DNA of 64,000 nucleotides, taken from contig CAJNDS010002779.1 of assembly GCA_905221605.1 (NCBI GenBank), positions 948,116-1,012,115 on the forward strand. The letters run 5' to 3'. The DNA is from Symbiodinium natans (taxonomy: Eukaryota; Sar; Dinophyceae; Suessiales; Symbiodiniaceae). The translations under genes were made by a program, and so were the position numbers. The notes beneath the pieces were generated by a model. It saw only the letters and a program-made list of their open reading frames with translations, did not search any database and was not told the origin of the DNA. Shown piece by piece: positions 10,309 to 21,229 of this stretch (the first letter of the stretch is position 1; every line of letters begins with the position of its first letter).

Positions 10309-10348
10309 CGGTCCAGGCCGAGATTGAGATTCTGAAGGAGCGGCTGAG
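10309..10348 (+). CDS. Candidate micro-exon (VQAEIEILKERLR)
   Basis: A 40 nt island preceded by a strong acceptor (CCCTACCTTTTTTCTCAG) and followed by AG|GTGCGG. It encodes a heptad-like helix. It is the best-supported of the small exons in this spacer because the polypyrimidine tract is unusually good. Confidence 0.45.
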
Positions 10349-10370
10349 GTGCGGAACCCTGAAGCGTTAC

Positions 10371-10456
10371 CAACCCCCCCCCCCCCCCCCCTTGTGGGTC
10401 TGAGGGGTTTAAGTTGTTCTTTTGTTTTTTGAGGCGGGGGGGGGGGAGGGGGGGTT
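10371..10456. repeat. Poly-C and poly-G tracts
   Basis: A C-run of about 17 near 10373-10391 is followed by a G-rich run near 10434-10456. The two could pair as a hairpin or form i-motif/G-quadruplex structures. Confidence 0.8.
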
Positions 10457-10599
10457 GGGGGTTTAGAACCCTTATCCTAAACCCTGAGCCCTAAGCCCCT
10501 TAAACTTAAACCCTTAAACCCCTTGAACTCCTTAAGCCCCTTCAACCCCTTAACCGAAAAAACCTCCCTCCCCCCCACCCACACAAATACCTCCTCTGG

Positions 10600-10750
10600 G
10601 ATTCGGATATGAATCCTTTTAATCATCAGAAGATTGTAATCAATTTTGAAAGAAATTCTTGGAATCCTATTAACATGACCAGGAATCGAATCAAATATCA
10701 TGAAAGTGAAAAGGAATCATATTCAAATTAATAGGGTCCCCGTAAATGAA
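10600..10750. other. AT-rich island with repeated GAATC words
   Basis: About 150 bp of clearly AT-richer sequence inside a GC-rich spacer, with GAATC or GATTC recurring (GGATTCGG, GAATCCTTTT, GGAATCCTAT, GGAATCGAATC, GGAATCATATTC). No open frame. It may be a miniature element or captured DNA; the origin is unknown. Confidence 0.5.
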
Positions 10751-11607
10751 TACTTCCATGTTAAACCAATCGGGGGAGGGGGGGGGGTGTTGGACACTTG
10801 TGGGCCATCGACAAGGCTCCGCTGACTACGTTGATTTAACAGAAACAAGGGGAGGGGGGGGGGAGGGAGTTGTCGCGGAAACCCTTGAGACCCCATACCC
10901 TCAGCCCGGGGCGTCCACCACAGGGTTTGTGGTTTAGGGCGGTTTCGTGTGTCGGGTGTGGGTTTCCCACGGAGCCTTCCTTGTTCTTGAAGAGGAGAAC
11001 TTTGCGGAGCCCCAGCTCTGAACCCTAGGCCCCAACCTTTCCTGATCCATTCAGACTCCGCCTTACTTGCCTTTGTGGGAAAGCAGGCCTCGGCACGAGG
11101 AACCGTTTAGGGTTTAGGCGCGTCAAGTCTCTGAGCCCTCCCCGACAGAAGCCCCCAAAAAGCCTTGAGACCTTAAGCCTTCCGACCCTGTCTTAGAGCC
11201 TCGAGAGCTCAAGGCCGAACCCCAAAGCTCCCCCAATGCTCCCCAAAACTCCCAACCAAAGCTTCCCCCCAAAACTCCCCAAACCCCAAACTCCCCCCAA
11301 AAAAATCCCCCAGCCATCGGGTTGTGCCGATGGAAGCTGCGGCCGCCAGCCCCGGGGCGAGGCGCGGAGCTCTTTGAAAGTGCCAGGTTGCTTTTTAAAT
11401 GAGGGGCTTGATGCTTGAGCCCCCACATCAGGGTCTAGGGTTTAGGGTTAAGGCTTAAGGGTTTCGGGTTTAGGATTAACCGTTTAGGGTTTAAGATAAC
11501 CCCTGTAAATTTCGAAACGCTGGGCAGGACTCTCGAACTCCTAAGCCCTTGCTTTGCGCTGAGCACTGTCCACCTGTGAAGACCCATATCGTACAATAGG
11601 CATCCTG

Positions 11608-11790
11608 GTGTTGCCCCCAAAGCACCCCAACGCACCCCAAAGCACCCCAAAGCACCCCAAAGCACCCCAAAGCACCCCAAAGCACCCCCAAAGCACCCCA
11701 AAGCACCCCAAAGCACCCCAGAGCACCCCAAAGCACCCCAAAGCACCCCAAAGCACCCCAAAGCACCCCAAAGCACCCCAAAGCCCAAAG
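11608..11790. repeat. 10 bp tandem repeat (AGCACCCCAA)n
   Basis: About 17 head-to-tail copies of a 10 bp unit with rare variants (one CCCCC, one CAGAGC). The unit resembles an expanded CCCCAAA telomere-variant word. Confidence 0.95.
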
Positions 11791-12054
11791 CCCAAAACCC
11801 CAAAAGTGCGAAGAAGCCCCCAAAGCCCAAAACCCAAAGAGCCCGAGAGGCCTAGAACCCTCACACCCCTAAACCCCCTAAACCCCCTCAAAACCCTAAA
11901 TCACAAAAAACCCCCCCTCAAACCCTAACAAAACCCAAGCCCTCAAACTGCTTCTGCCCGAGGCTCGTGGCTTGGGCTTGCGAGCATGGTGCCTTCGCAC
12001 GGCACTGGAATTTCAGAGTCGTTGGTTCTTGCTGTTTCGGTGTTTAAGTTTATT

Positions 12055-12175
12055 TTTTTTTGGGGGGGGAGGGGGGAGGCTCGTGGGGGGTCGTGGTCGT
12101 GGATCGTGGGGGGGTCGTGGGGGGTCGTGGGGAGGTTGTGGGAGTGGGGGGTGGGGTGGGTTATGGGTTTTCTGG
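12055..12175. repeat. G-rich (GGGGGGTCGTGG)n tract
   Basis: Irregular repeats of GTGGGGGGTCGTGG following a T9 run. Multiple G-runs of 4-8 make the + strand a strong G-quadruplex candidate. Confidence 0.8.
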
Positions 12176-12592
12176 TTCTCCATTGTTTTGGTGGCTATTT
12201 TCGGGTTTCACTTGGTGGGTGCCGGAGAGTTTGCACCAAGCCACATGCCAGGAGGGCCCCGAGACCCGAGCTACAAGATTCACGCGAAGCTCTCGACGAC
12301 TGTAGCTTCAAGTTTCAGTTTCCGAGTGGACGGTACCAATAGTCGCTGTGGTCCCCTTAGTGTAGGACCCTGAGCTCACCTTACCGCAAGTCCAAGCCAG
12401 AGATCAAGTTGTGTGGGACGGTGGACCTTTACATCCTTGTCCTGAAGTTTTGATGCTCAAGAACAAGTCGGTTACCCCTAGCCCTAACCCCCTAAACCTC
12501 AAGACCTGAAAACTCCTGTAACCCCTCTTCAAAGCCCCTAAACCCTAAACCCTAAACCCTCAAAACCCTAAACCCTAAACCCCTTGAACCCC

Positions 12593-12690
12593 AGGTGCCA
12601 GTGTCTGCGGGTCCGCGGAGTTTCTGGCGCCCTCACTGCTTGGAGACCGCACCGTTCGGGCGACCGAAGCCCTGGAAGAGGGCCCCCCGG
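12593..12690 (+). CDS. Candidate exon (AEFLAPSLLGDRT...)
   Basis: After a CCCAG acceptor the + strand reads CGSAEFLAPSLLGDRTVRAT and then EALEEG, more protein-like than its surroundings. Family unknown. It is followed closely by unrelated telomere-like spacer. Confidence 0.3.
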
Positions 12691-12805
12691 ACTGGGTTGG
12701 GTTCGAGAGTGGGGGTGCTAGGCTTAAAAAGTTTGAAAGAAGCCCCCCTTTGTCAAATTCTCTTTTTCCCAACAATCCATCCCTTCAAAGGACCGTTTTA
12801 AAAAC

Positions 12806-12842
12806 CCACAAGGCCCTGGGTTCGATCCCTGGGCCAACCAGA
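12806..12842 (+). other. tRNA-like 3' half (B box)
   Basis: Contains GGTTCGATCCC, a perfect RNA polymerase III B box. CTGGG and CCTGG can pair around a TTCGATC loop with two wobble pairs, and GCCAACCA follows. No matching 5' half is seen, so it is more likely a tRNA fragment or SINE piece than a gene. Confidence 0.35.
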
Positions 12843-14829
12843 GGTATGTGGTGAACCCCCTAAAGCCCTGAACAGGGTTTAGGGCATTTCAGGGTTCAGA
12901 GCAACCCGAATCCCCATAAACCCAAACAAACCCTACACCCGCCTAAACCCTAAACCTCAGGCCACGCAGGCATGGAGGCTCAGGACAGGAGGCGTTCAGA
13001 CAGCAGGTTGAGGGCCCACAGCAACATCCTCGCAACATCATAGCGAAGGCTGCGCTTGTGATTTCGATCCTGCACTGGCGTCTGCATCACAGGCGCTGCA
13101 TGATCTCATGCACTCTCCAAGCGCATGCTGGTAGCCGTCGGGCTGCCGCTACGATTCAAGTGTGAGTTTCAAACGTCTGATGGACATCGCCAGCTGTTCA
13201 GACGGAAGGCTGCCTCAGCTGTGCGTCCTGCTTGGGTGTCTTGATGTGCCTCTTGCCGCTACACAAGTCCGACATCCAACACGGGCTTTGCTGTCGTGCC
13301 TGTTGAGCGAGGAAACAGCTTGTTGCACGATACCAAACAGCTTGGTGCAAGAATCGGGACCTCTTCTGCCGTGGAGATGCTTGTCCCTGCCTATAGTCCT
13401 GAAGTGCCACAGGAACCGATATAGTATAAACGTCAGAGTAGGTCGTTCCATCGCTGTTGGTCCTTGTGCAAAGGTACTTTTTGATAGACCTAAATACCGC
13501 CAACACCCTAAACCTTAACAAGGCACCCCTCGGCCCTTGACACCCCCCAGAAACTAGCATCCCAATTCCCGAGGAACCCGGCTGCTGTGGCTGCCACGAG
13601 CCCTGGCATTCGCGCTGCCGCGCGGCGGCTTTCCAGGGCCGCTAGGGGTGGAGCGTCTGGGCATTCACGAAGATGGGGGTGCGGAATGTGGCAGAGATCT
13701 ATGAATAAGCCCTGAAGCCCTGTACCCTAACCCTAAATCCTAAAGCCCGAAAACCCTAACCCCCCTTAAATTTCAGAACCCCTACCCTTTTCTTAAGTCC
13801 CTGCAGCCCCCCCCTTGGACCGAGGCGCGAGTTCTTGGCCGCCTTGGCAGAGGTGGCGTTCGCTCGACTTACGCTTTACTTTAGCCCGAACAGCCCCAAG
13901 AAACTGTAGGGTTTAGGGTTTAGGGTTTCGGGTTTCGGGTTTGAAAAGGGTTTAGGGTTTCAGGTTGAGAGTTTATGGTTTGAGTTTGAGGGTTTAGGGT
14001 TTACACCAGCATTCATGCACCACTCCCCCTCCCGCCTGCCCCCCGTCTGCTGTGGTACATGGTGGGTTTAGGGTTCCGGGTTTGGGGTTGAGGGTTTAAG
14101 TTCATGGTTTAATTAGGGTTTCCCTTTTTTGGTCCTTTGTTCTGACTGGATTTGGGGTTTAGCGTCCAGGTTTGGGGTTGGGGTGGGTGGGATAGCATTG
14201 GGGGGGAGGCTGCCACTGAGGGGGGACGAGAAGTTTTTAGCCACAAGGCCCTACAAGCCCTGTAAACCCAATAAGCCCTGTGTTAACAGATACGTAGTAC
14301 GTAGTATGAAACGGTTCTAGTGGGAGTACGGGTGCAGGGCTTCGGGTTTAGGGTTTGGGGCTTTGGCTTTGTGGCTTCATGTTTAGCGTTTCGGGCGTCG
14401 GTTTCCGGATTCCTGTGGTTGTCCGGGGCTTCCAGCATCCGCATCCGCAAGCCTCCCTCGACTTCCATCGGAGGCCGCAACCTCCCGCAGTGGCCCACCC
14501 AGTGACTTGGCCTCTCTGGCTCGGTGTTTCGGGCATTTAGGGTGGAGGGCTTGAGCTTCTCATGGCCCCGCTGTGCCCTGTGCCCTAAACCCCCCGAGCC
14601 CTAAACTTTAACCCGAGCCCCACACCCTAAACGTCTCACAGCCCGAAGCTTGAGATTTTCTGAACGCAGTCAGCAGACCTTGGCCTTACTGGTTATTGAA
14701 GCGTTGCGGGGGTTAGGGTTTGGAAGGTTTTCCGGTCACCCGCCTGTCGAGAAGGCACCATCGGGCATGGCCTGACGGGCCGAAACGGTATCGGAATCAG
14801 CCGGCACTTTGCTGACCCCTTTTGAAGCC

Positions 14830-14893
14830 TCTGGAAGAACTCCTAAACCTCGACGCTTTGAGCCGCAGGAGCCTGCAACCCGAACCCCGCAAG
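14830..14893 (+). CDS. Candidate micro-exon (LEELLNLDALSRRSL...)
   Basis: A 64 nt open segment ending in a consensus donor (AAG|GTAAGAG). It encodes LEELLNLDALSRRSLQPEPRK. The left border is not certain (a TTGAAG|CC acceptor is possible). Unknown family; helical, Leu/Glu-rich like the other islands. Confidence 0.4.
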
Positions 14894-16539
14894 GTAAGAG
14901 TGCTGTGGTGGCGCTGCTGCTGTGCCGTGAGCGTTTGCGAGACGACTCGGCTTTTGCAGCGTATATGGACCCTCACCTGACCTGACAAAGGGTTTTGGGG
15001 GTTTTGGGACTTTGATGAGGTGTTTCTGGGCTGCAGGTTTGGTCTTTTTTGGGTTTTAGGGTTCGGAGTTTCGAGTGGTTTTCGGGGCTTGGGGTTTGCG
15101 CCGTGCAGAGGACTTGTTGCCGCAGACCTTCCCGACGATGCCGCTGCTGGATGCTCGACGAAAGTTTACCTGTGCCCTAGCATTCTTCAACCCTGAACAC
15201 CCCATAAACCCCTAAACCCTAAACCCTGAGCCCTAGGATCCTGCGCCCTAAGCCCTAAATCCTTGAGGCCCCTACTGTAACCGTCTGCCAGCTGCGAAGA
15301 AGCATCCCTAAACCCTACAAAGCCGTGAAGCCCGTGAAGCACAATCCCTAAATGCCGTAAAAAAACCTTTTCGCCCCTTAGGAATTGTTTTCTTTTTTAT
15401 ATTTTTTATTTCTTAAATTCCCAGGGAATATGAATTCAGGTTCTGAGGGGAGTCTAGAACCCTGAGCCCAGGATGAGCAGCCGCCTTGGATGAAGGCCCT
15501 TCGTCACCTTCGCGACGTTGGCTTGAGGTTCAGGGGTTTCGTCTGCCCTCAAACCCCCTCTAGAATCCGCCCCCTAGAGGCCCCAAGCCTCTTTAAATGA
15601 CGCCCCAAAGCCCTCAAGCCCCAAAGCCCTCAAACCCCAAACCCCAAGACCCTGAACTCTACCTAGAGTGACATCTCAACCCTTCGGCAAGCTTACTTCG
15701 GGAGAGGTAAAGGGATACTCTAGGCCCTAAACCCAAAACTTCGCTCATGGGCACTGGGCTACTTTAGGCCCCAAACCCTAAACCCTTAACCCTACGGAGG
15801 ATTCTGCGGAGTTGGGGGAGGACGGCGCGGCCTGCGAGGAGTGGGGTGGGGGAGGGGGGGGTGGATCGATCCTAAACCCCACCGGTTTCGAGACCCGCAC
15901 TCCGAGGGTTCGCTGGCAAACGTTTAGAGTACCGGGTTTAGGGTTTGGGGTACCATCATAGACAGACGGTTGGGCAATTTTTCAGAAGCAACTGGATAAT
16001 GAGGTTTGTGGGGTTTAGGACTTCGGTTTAGAGTTTAGGGCTTGGGGTTTTTGGTTCCGACCCGGCAGCAAACCCTGCCCAGACTCGTTCTTCACCTCCT
16101 AGCTAACAAGGCAAAGGCTCCCCTCAATCCGTGGGTCTGAAATCTTAGCAGCCGCATGAATGCCAATCCCTGCACCCGAAACCCCCAACTCTGAACCTTA
16201 ACCTCGGACACCCAATCTCCTGCGCAAGCCCCTCCTACACCCCAAGAAGCCGTACACTCCAACCCCCCCCCAAAGCCTCAAGCGCCCAGCGAAGTGACCA
16301 TACAAACCCCTAGAGTTAAGGGTCTGACCAAGACACAACAAGAACAGAAATGCAACAACAAATGAAGACCCATCAACAACATAACAACGCACATGCCCGA
16401 CTAACTTCTGGCAGCAGTATTTCAGCAGTATTTCGGCTCTGGCCTGCTGCTTTTCGACCTGCTGCTGACAGCAGTCGAGAGCCGCTCTTGAGGTGGGGTT
16501 TCTGGTTTCTTGTCTAGGCAGATCTAGGCAGCAATGTCC

Positions 16540-17240
16540 TGTGAGGAGGGTGTTCAGGGAAGAAGGAAGCAAAGGATGCCAGTTATGGTCGTAAGGAGGG
16601 CCTTTGAGGGCAAACAGCTGTCCTTTGGGCAAAGGACGCCAATTTTGGTCGTAAAGGCGGCCTTGGAGGGCAAAACAGCTGTCCTTTGGGAGGGGGGGAG
16701 GAAGGAGGAGGGGGGTGGAAAGGAAGCAAAGGACGCCAATTTTGGTCGTAAAGGGGGTCTTTGAGGGCAAAGCAGCTGTCCTTTGGGGGGGGGGGGGGAG
16801 GAAGGAGGAGGGGGGTGGAAAGGAAGCAAAGGACGCCAATTTTGGTCGTAAAGGGGGTCTTTGAGGGCAAAACAGCTGTCCTTTGGGGGGGGAGGGGGGA
16901 GGAAGGAGGAGGGGGCGGAAAGGAAGCAAAGGACGCCAATTTTGGTCATAAAGGGGGGCTTGGAGGGCAAAACAGCTGTCCTTTGGGGGGGGGGGGAGGA
17001 GGGGGGGAAAGGACGCCAATTTTGCTCGTAAAGGGGGCCAATTTGGGTCGTAAAGGGGGTCTTTGAGGGCAAAACAGCTGTCCTTTGGGGGGGGGAGGAA
17101 GGAGGAGGGCAAAGGACGCCAATTTTGGTCGTAAAGGGCGTCTTTGAGGGCAAAACAGCTGTCCTTTGATTTGGGCAGGGGGAAGGAAGTAGAAAGGGGA
17201 GTGGTCGTAAGGCGGGCCTTGGAGAGCAAAACCCATGCCC
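16540..17240. repeat. Minisatellite, ~60-105 bp units
   Basis: About eight imperfect units built around CCAATTTTGGTCGTAAAGG, then TTTGAGGGCAAAACAGCTG, then TCCTTTGGG and a variable G-run with GGAAGGAGGAGGGGG. Unit length changes with the G-run. A long minus-strand frame across it is a repeat artefact. Confidence 0.92.
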
Positions 17241-17640
17241 TTTGACCTGGAAGGTTCAATTGTTGGAATAGTGCAAGGGATAGGACATCGCTCTCAGCAT
17301 CTGCTGGTTCCGGTTTCAAACCCTGCCGTCCCTTCTCTCCCCTGCTGTGAGGCGACATGGCTTCAGTTTTTGTCGAGTTGGACCCTGGTGCCCACGCCGT
17401 GTTTGGAGGGGGGGAAGGGGCAATGACAGTAGGGGCAATGACAGTGCCTACTTCATACCTTGTTCGCAGCTTGTGTGACTTGCATGCCTTGTTTGCTGCT
17501 GTTTGCTTCACAGAGCGGGGGGGGGGGGATGGTGTCAAACTTACCAAAAGAGCAAACCAGCAAACGGATTGAGAGAGCTTCAGTGGCGAGTTTCAGTGGC
17601 CTTCAGTTGTGATGTTGTGCGTTCGTTGTGCTTACGACCC

Positions 17641-18522
17641 ATGGAGGTTGTTGAGTCGCCGTCTAAAAGACGGCCGAGGTTCCAGTATACCCTATTGGAA
17701 GAATATCCTCTGCCATTACCAGCAGCAGATGAAGAGGACCCCCTGGATGTTTTGAGGACTAGGGCCTTCCGTTGGGCCGAGGACAGGAGTCAAGCAGTTG
17801 GCGATTTCCGATCGCCCCAATGGACGTCTGAAGGCTATGTCTTGGTTGGCAAGTGTATGAAGCACGCCGATTGCCACGCAGGCAAGGGCCGTTTCTTTAA
17901 GTTCCATGGTGGCCAGGCAGAAAATCTGCGAACCTACATTCTTTCTGTTTGGACCAGTGGCGAATGCGCAGGAGAAGATCGTGTGCTACGTCCAACAGTG
18001 GCTTGTGGTACTGGTCCGACTCACCAGGACCGCGAGGATGTTCTGCAGGTTGCTGACCAGCTGCTAGCGCGCAACGTGCCCTGCACCCCTACCAATGTAT
18101 CGGCCAAGCTGAAACGCTTGATCGAGCCAAAGCACATCGCTGCCATCTTGAGACAGCGAAGGAAACAGTTTGGAAGGAACACGTCGCAGTTGCAAGCCAG
18201 CGTTCCTGAGTTCGAGGCTTGGGCTGTTGCAAGCAGCAATGACTACGAAGCAGATCTTCGTTTTGCGCGATATGAGATCCGCCCAGAGGTGCTGTGGGGC
18301 CTGCTGGTGCGTCCTTTTTGGGAGAAGCTACAGGAACTTCTTCCAGAACCCCTTCTGGATGTGGTGATTTGTCTTGACTTGGCAGGTTTTTTTTGGCTTT
18401 TTGGTACGGGTCATTTCCTCTCGGTTTCTTGTTGCCAGTCGTCGAGCAGGCTTGGGCTGCCACTACCGATGCAACTTACAGGGTCAAAAGGATGGCCAAC
18501 TCAGTCATCATGCTGTCAGTGA
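17641..18522 (+). CDS. Transposase-like N-terminal ORF with zinc-binding-like domain
   Basis: ATG at 17641 opens a frame of about 290 residues. Residues ~70-115 (VLVGKCMKHADCHAGKGRFF) look like a C2H2/WRKY-GCM-type DNA-binding module, common at the front of Mutator-like transposases. They are followed by a helical region (QVADQLLARN ... KLKRLIEPKHIAAILRQRR). The frame loses coherence after ~18388 and the catalytic part continues in other frames. Assignment to the Mutator-like group is inference from layout. Confidence 0.45.
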   Translation: MEVVESPSKRRPRFQYTLLEEYPLPLPAADEEDPLDVLRTRAFRWAEDRSQAVGDFRSPQWTSEGYVLVGKCMKHADCHAGKGRFFKFHGGQAENLRTYILSVWTSGECAGEDRVLRPTVACGTGPTHQDREDVLQVADQLLARNVPCTPTNVSAKLKRLIEPKHIAAILRQRRKQFGRNTSQLQASVPEFEAWAVASSNDYEADLRFARYEIRPEVLWGLLVRPFWEKLQELLPEPLLDVVICLDLAGFFWLFGTGHFLSVSCCQSSSRLGLPLPMQLTGSKGWPTQSSCCQ

Positions 18523-18599
18523 TTGTGCAGAGGTGCTTGGGAGGAAGGCGGGGTTGTGCAAGATGGAGGGAACGTATTCTTCTGTAGGTCTGAGCTCCA

Positions 18600-18672
18600 A
18601 GTCAGTGTGGCCTAATGGATAAGCCATCAACCTCATAACCGGTCGGTTGCAGCCTCAATCCTCAACGCCCCC
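18600..18672 (+). other. tRNA-like sequence (possible SINE head)
   Basis: TGGCCTAATGGATAAGCCA at 18607-18625 is a good tRNA-Arg-like D arm and polymerase III A box. Downstream CTCATAA could be an anticodon loop but its stem does not pair, and the B box is degraded (GGTTGCAGCCTCAATCC). It fits a tRNA-derived SINE remnant sitting in the transposon better than a tRNA gene. Confidence 0.35.
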
Positions 18673-20339
18673 ATGCCTGCCTTGGGTTCCTCGTACGCAA
18701 GCCCCAATGAACGCAGGTGGACAAGGTCGTTCTGGCCACTTATCCTGGCCATGTGGCCGGGCAACGAGGACAACGAGGCAGCGACACGGTTCAGCACAGG
18801 TTGCCTATGTTCACATGCCAAGAGTACTTGGGTCAAGGAGGGGTTTTCAGGCGGAAGCAAAAAAGCAAAGGACATCGCTGCGGTGCTTTGAGACATGCTA
18901 AGCTCGAAAAACTGACGTCCCTTGGCCGGTTTCGGCACGCTGGGCTGGTTGGTTGGTTTTGGGATACGGTGTATAGGGCGTATTGGGTTTATGCAGCACT
19001 TGCAGGCGTACCAGGAAGTCGTGGATGTTTTCCGCGAAGAACTTCACAGACGTGGCATGGTGCCACCGAAGCAGCTGCACGTAGATTGGCTGCGCGGCGC
19101 GCAACCGAGACGCCGAGGCAGGGCTGGTCGGGGACGTGGACAAGGAAGGGGCGGCAGGCGAGGGCGTGGTGTGGCGGCCGCAGAGCAGCCGTGCCCCATG
19201 CAGCAGGGCCCGGAGCGTGCCATTCCACCTCACCTGACTTCACCCGCTTTGTCTCAGAGTCCGGTTTTAGCGACCATGCTCGCCTTTCATCTCTTCTGGA
19301 AGGTCACGCTCAGGAGAATGAGGGAGCGCTGGCCAGACCCGCAGTTTGCGAATTACTTCTTTCAATCAAGGAGGAGGTTTTCCAGGAACGGCCGCTGTGC
19401 ACGGCATCATGGCATTGTGGTGTGGCCGGAGATCCTTGCCAGGACTTCGTGCGTCGCAACAGACGGCGGAACAAGCCTGGCGCTGCCTGAAGCGTCAGTT
19501 GGCGCCTCACGAAGTCTGCGCCCACATGGATCTCATCCAGGCCCTGAGGCGAACTGTGCAGATTTGGTCACAGCCACTGACGGACGAGCTTGCCAAGTGC
19601 GACAAGGGTGTGAGGACTTTGATGGCAACTCGTCGGGGGGTTCATTTGCAGCGACCACAGACGCCGGACCCTTGGATGCTGGCTGACGGTCAGACGATTC
19701 GACGGCCGGGAGGGTTGCAAACCTACTTTCCCAGCATCGGCACCATTGTTAACAAAAGCAAAGCCCGTGGTGGCGTGTCAATTCAGCGCTTGGATATGCG
19801 CAACAAGACATTTTTGGCCATGGCGGTGGGCAAGCCAGTAGCAGTGCCTCAGGGGCACGCGCGCAAGTTGTATGACTTCCTGGCTCAACAGACTGAGGCG
19901 CAGCTGTTGCAGCAGTGGCAGGCCGAGGGCTTTGTTGTGGAGGCCGCGGGCGAGCCTCCCCGCATGAGTCTCAAAGCCCTGCGCCAGGTGTCCCTTTTGA
20001 AATGAAACCTTTTTGTTCTCTGTTCTAGAGACGTCAATAATACAAAGCTCCACTCTCCGCATCACATTCCTTTCTTGCCGTTTAGAGGTCTGGAACAAAT
20101 TTTGCTTGGTGGCCATTCCAAACGCAGAGCCTCGTCAACCGCACTGTTACATGTTGGCTTTTCGCTTGGCGAGGAGCTTGTGTGCATTGCTTCGCAGCTT
20201 TGGAAGTCCTGGAAATCCGCAGTTGGTCGTGCCAGCCCGCGCTGGCTCTCAGACCAGGCCCTCGGATGGAGAACGATTCCGAAGAGGATGCTGAGCCGCC
20301 AGCTCGCAGACGACGTCTGGCCTGATTGCTTCAGGTTTT

Positions 20340-20470
20340 GGTGCTAGGTTTAGGGTGTAGGGTCGGCTTAGGGTTTAGGGTCTACGGTCTAGGGTTAGGG
20401 TTTCGGGCTTAAGGTCTTAGGGTTTTGGATTTGGCTTAGGTGTGGCTCGGTTTAGGGTTTGGGTCGGCCG
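20340..20470. repeat. TTTAGGG-type telomere-like block
   Basis: Degenerate TTTAGGGT/TTAGGGTTT repeats with GTCTACGG and GGCTTA variants, oriented TTTAGGG on the + strand. Confidence 0.9.
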
Positions 20471-20640
20471 CCCCGAAGCAGAATATCAACTTTCTGTCTT
20501 GAAGCGATGAACGAAGCTGCAAAAACAGTGTCCACTCTCAGCGTTTCGCACGTTATGCTGATGATGCAAACCGAAGTACTGTCATCTCTCTCAGCGTTTC
20601 ACATTTCGCCCATTATGATGCTTCTGCAAACCTCTGCCAG

Positions 20641-20700
20641 GACTCATCGACCTGGATAAGGACGAGCCGACTGCAGAAGAGCTCCAGAAGGAGCCCATGA
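20641..20700 (+). CDS. Candidate exon (LIDLDKDEPTAEELQKEP)
   Basis: Follows TCTGCCAG and reads LIDLDKDEPTAEELQKEPMI before degrading into spacer. Acidic, helix-prone and very protein-like. The parent gene is unknown. The upstream 100 bp contains a tandem copy of CTCTCAGCGTTTC...TGCAAACC, echoing the acceptor-side duplication seen in the SLC4 gene. Confidence 0.45.
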   Translation, partial: DSSTWIRTSRLQKSSRRSP

Positions 20701-21164
20701 TACCTCCCCCCCAAAGCTTCAAAACCTTCCGAACACACCTTCTGGCTGCAATTTAGAGGGTGTTTGGACTGCGTAACAGGAGCCTCAGCCTGCGTCCAAG
20801 CGTGCACGGTTCAACTCTCCGCTGGCCAGCCGACCACGAGCATCATCGCCTGGTGCTGTGGTGTCCTTGGTTTTTGCTTCGGCTCACTTGCAAGCGCAAA
20901 ACCCGTGACTGTGTATTGCATGCAGGCTTCGCTAGCAAGTGGTGCTCCCACGAGCCTCGCCACTGCAGCATCTCGCTCAGCAGGGCTTATGCCAGAAATG
21001 GCACAGTGATAAAGTTTAGCAAAGTGGCTTCGTGCTTTTGTCGTGTGTCAGGCAACCAGCTCAAAAGCATCTTCCGAAGATGGCGATCTAGGGCTGCTTG
21101 AGCCGTGTGCCAAGTTTGTGCGCTGTCTTGCCACCCCCCCCCCCCTCCCTGCTGCTCGCCCCAG

Positions 21165-21226
21165 GTCGAAGAAGGCCTTCCTGTCTGAAGAAGAGGCCGC
21201 GCTGCTCGAGCAGCTCCGCGTGGGGC
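21165..21226 (+). CDS. Candidate exon (SKKAFLSEEEAALLEQLRVG)
   Basis: Preceded by a long pyrimidine tract and CCCCAG, a strong acceptor. The helix-forming peptide could belong to the same gene as the exon at 20641. No donor is certain before the tandem repeat that starts at ~21230. Confidence 0.45.
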
Positions 21227-21229
21227 ACC

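Larger units (their letters stand above)
8400..16080. repeat. Field of interstitial telomere-like repeats
   Basis: Dozens of short, degenerate CCCTAAA or TTTAGGG arrays separated by 200-900 bp of unique sequence. CCCTAAA orientation dominates at 8430-8545, 10195-10290, 11860-11940, 12480-12600, 13715-13785, 14580-14640 and 15185-15370. TTTAGGG orientation dominates at 13905-14115 and around 15930-16050. Variants such as CCCTGAACC, CCCCAAACC and CCCTAAGC are common. Mixed orientation and decay argue against a chromosome end. Confidence 0.85.
17590..20005 (+). mobile_element. Decayed DNA transposon, probably Mutator-like
   Basis: Coherent peptide moves through at least four frames. After the DNA-binding region come ATTDATYRVKRMANSVIMLS (~18445-18520), resembling the first DDE aspartate block, LHVDWLRG (~19075-19100) as a possible second, and a C-terminal frame (19346-20005) with AWRCLKRQL and a basic, Gly-rich linker. 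Multiple frameshifts make it non-functional. Terminal inverted repeats were not found by eye. Confidence 0.5.

Noticed and set aside
17264-17335. tRNA-like words (TAGTGCAAGGG and CCGGTTTCAAACCC)
   Set aside because: A- and B-box-like words are present but neither the T stem nor an acceptor stem pairs; not enough for an RNA gene.
16198-17547. 449-codon minus-strand open frame rich in KDSCFALKDPLYDQNW repeats
   Set aside because: It is the translation of a G/C-rich minisatellite. Unit length varies with G-runs and several frames stay open, so it is not a gene.
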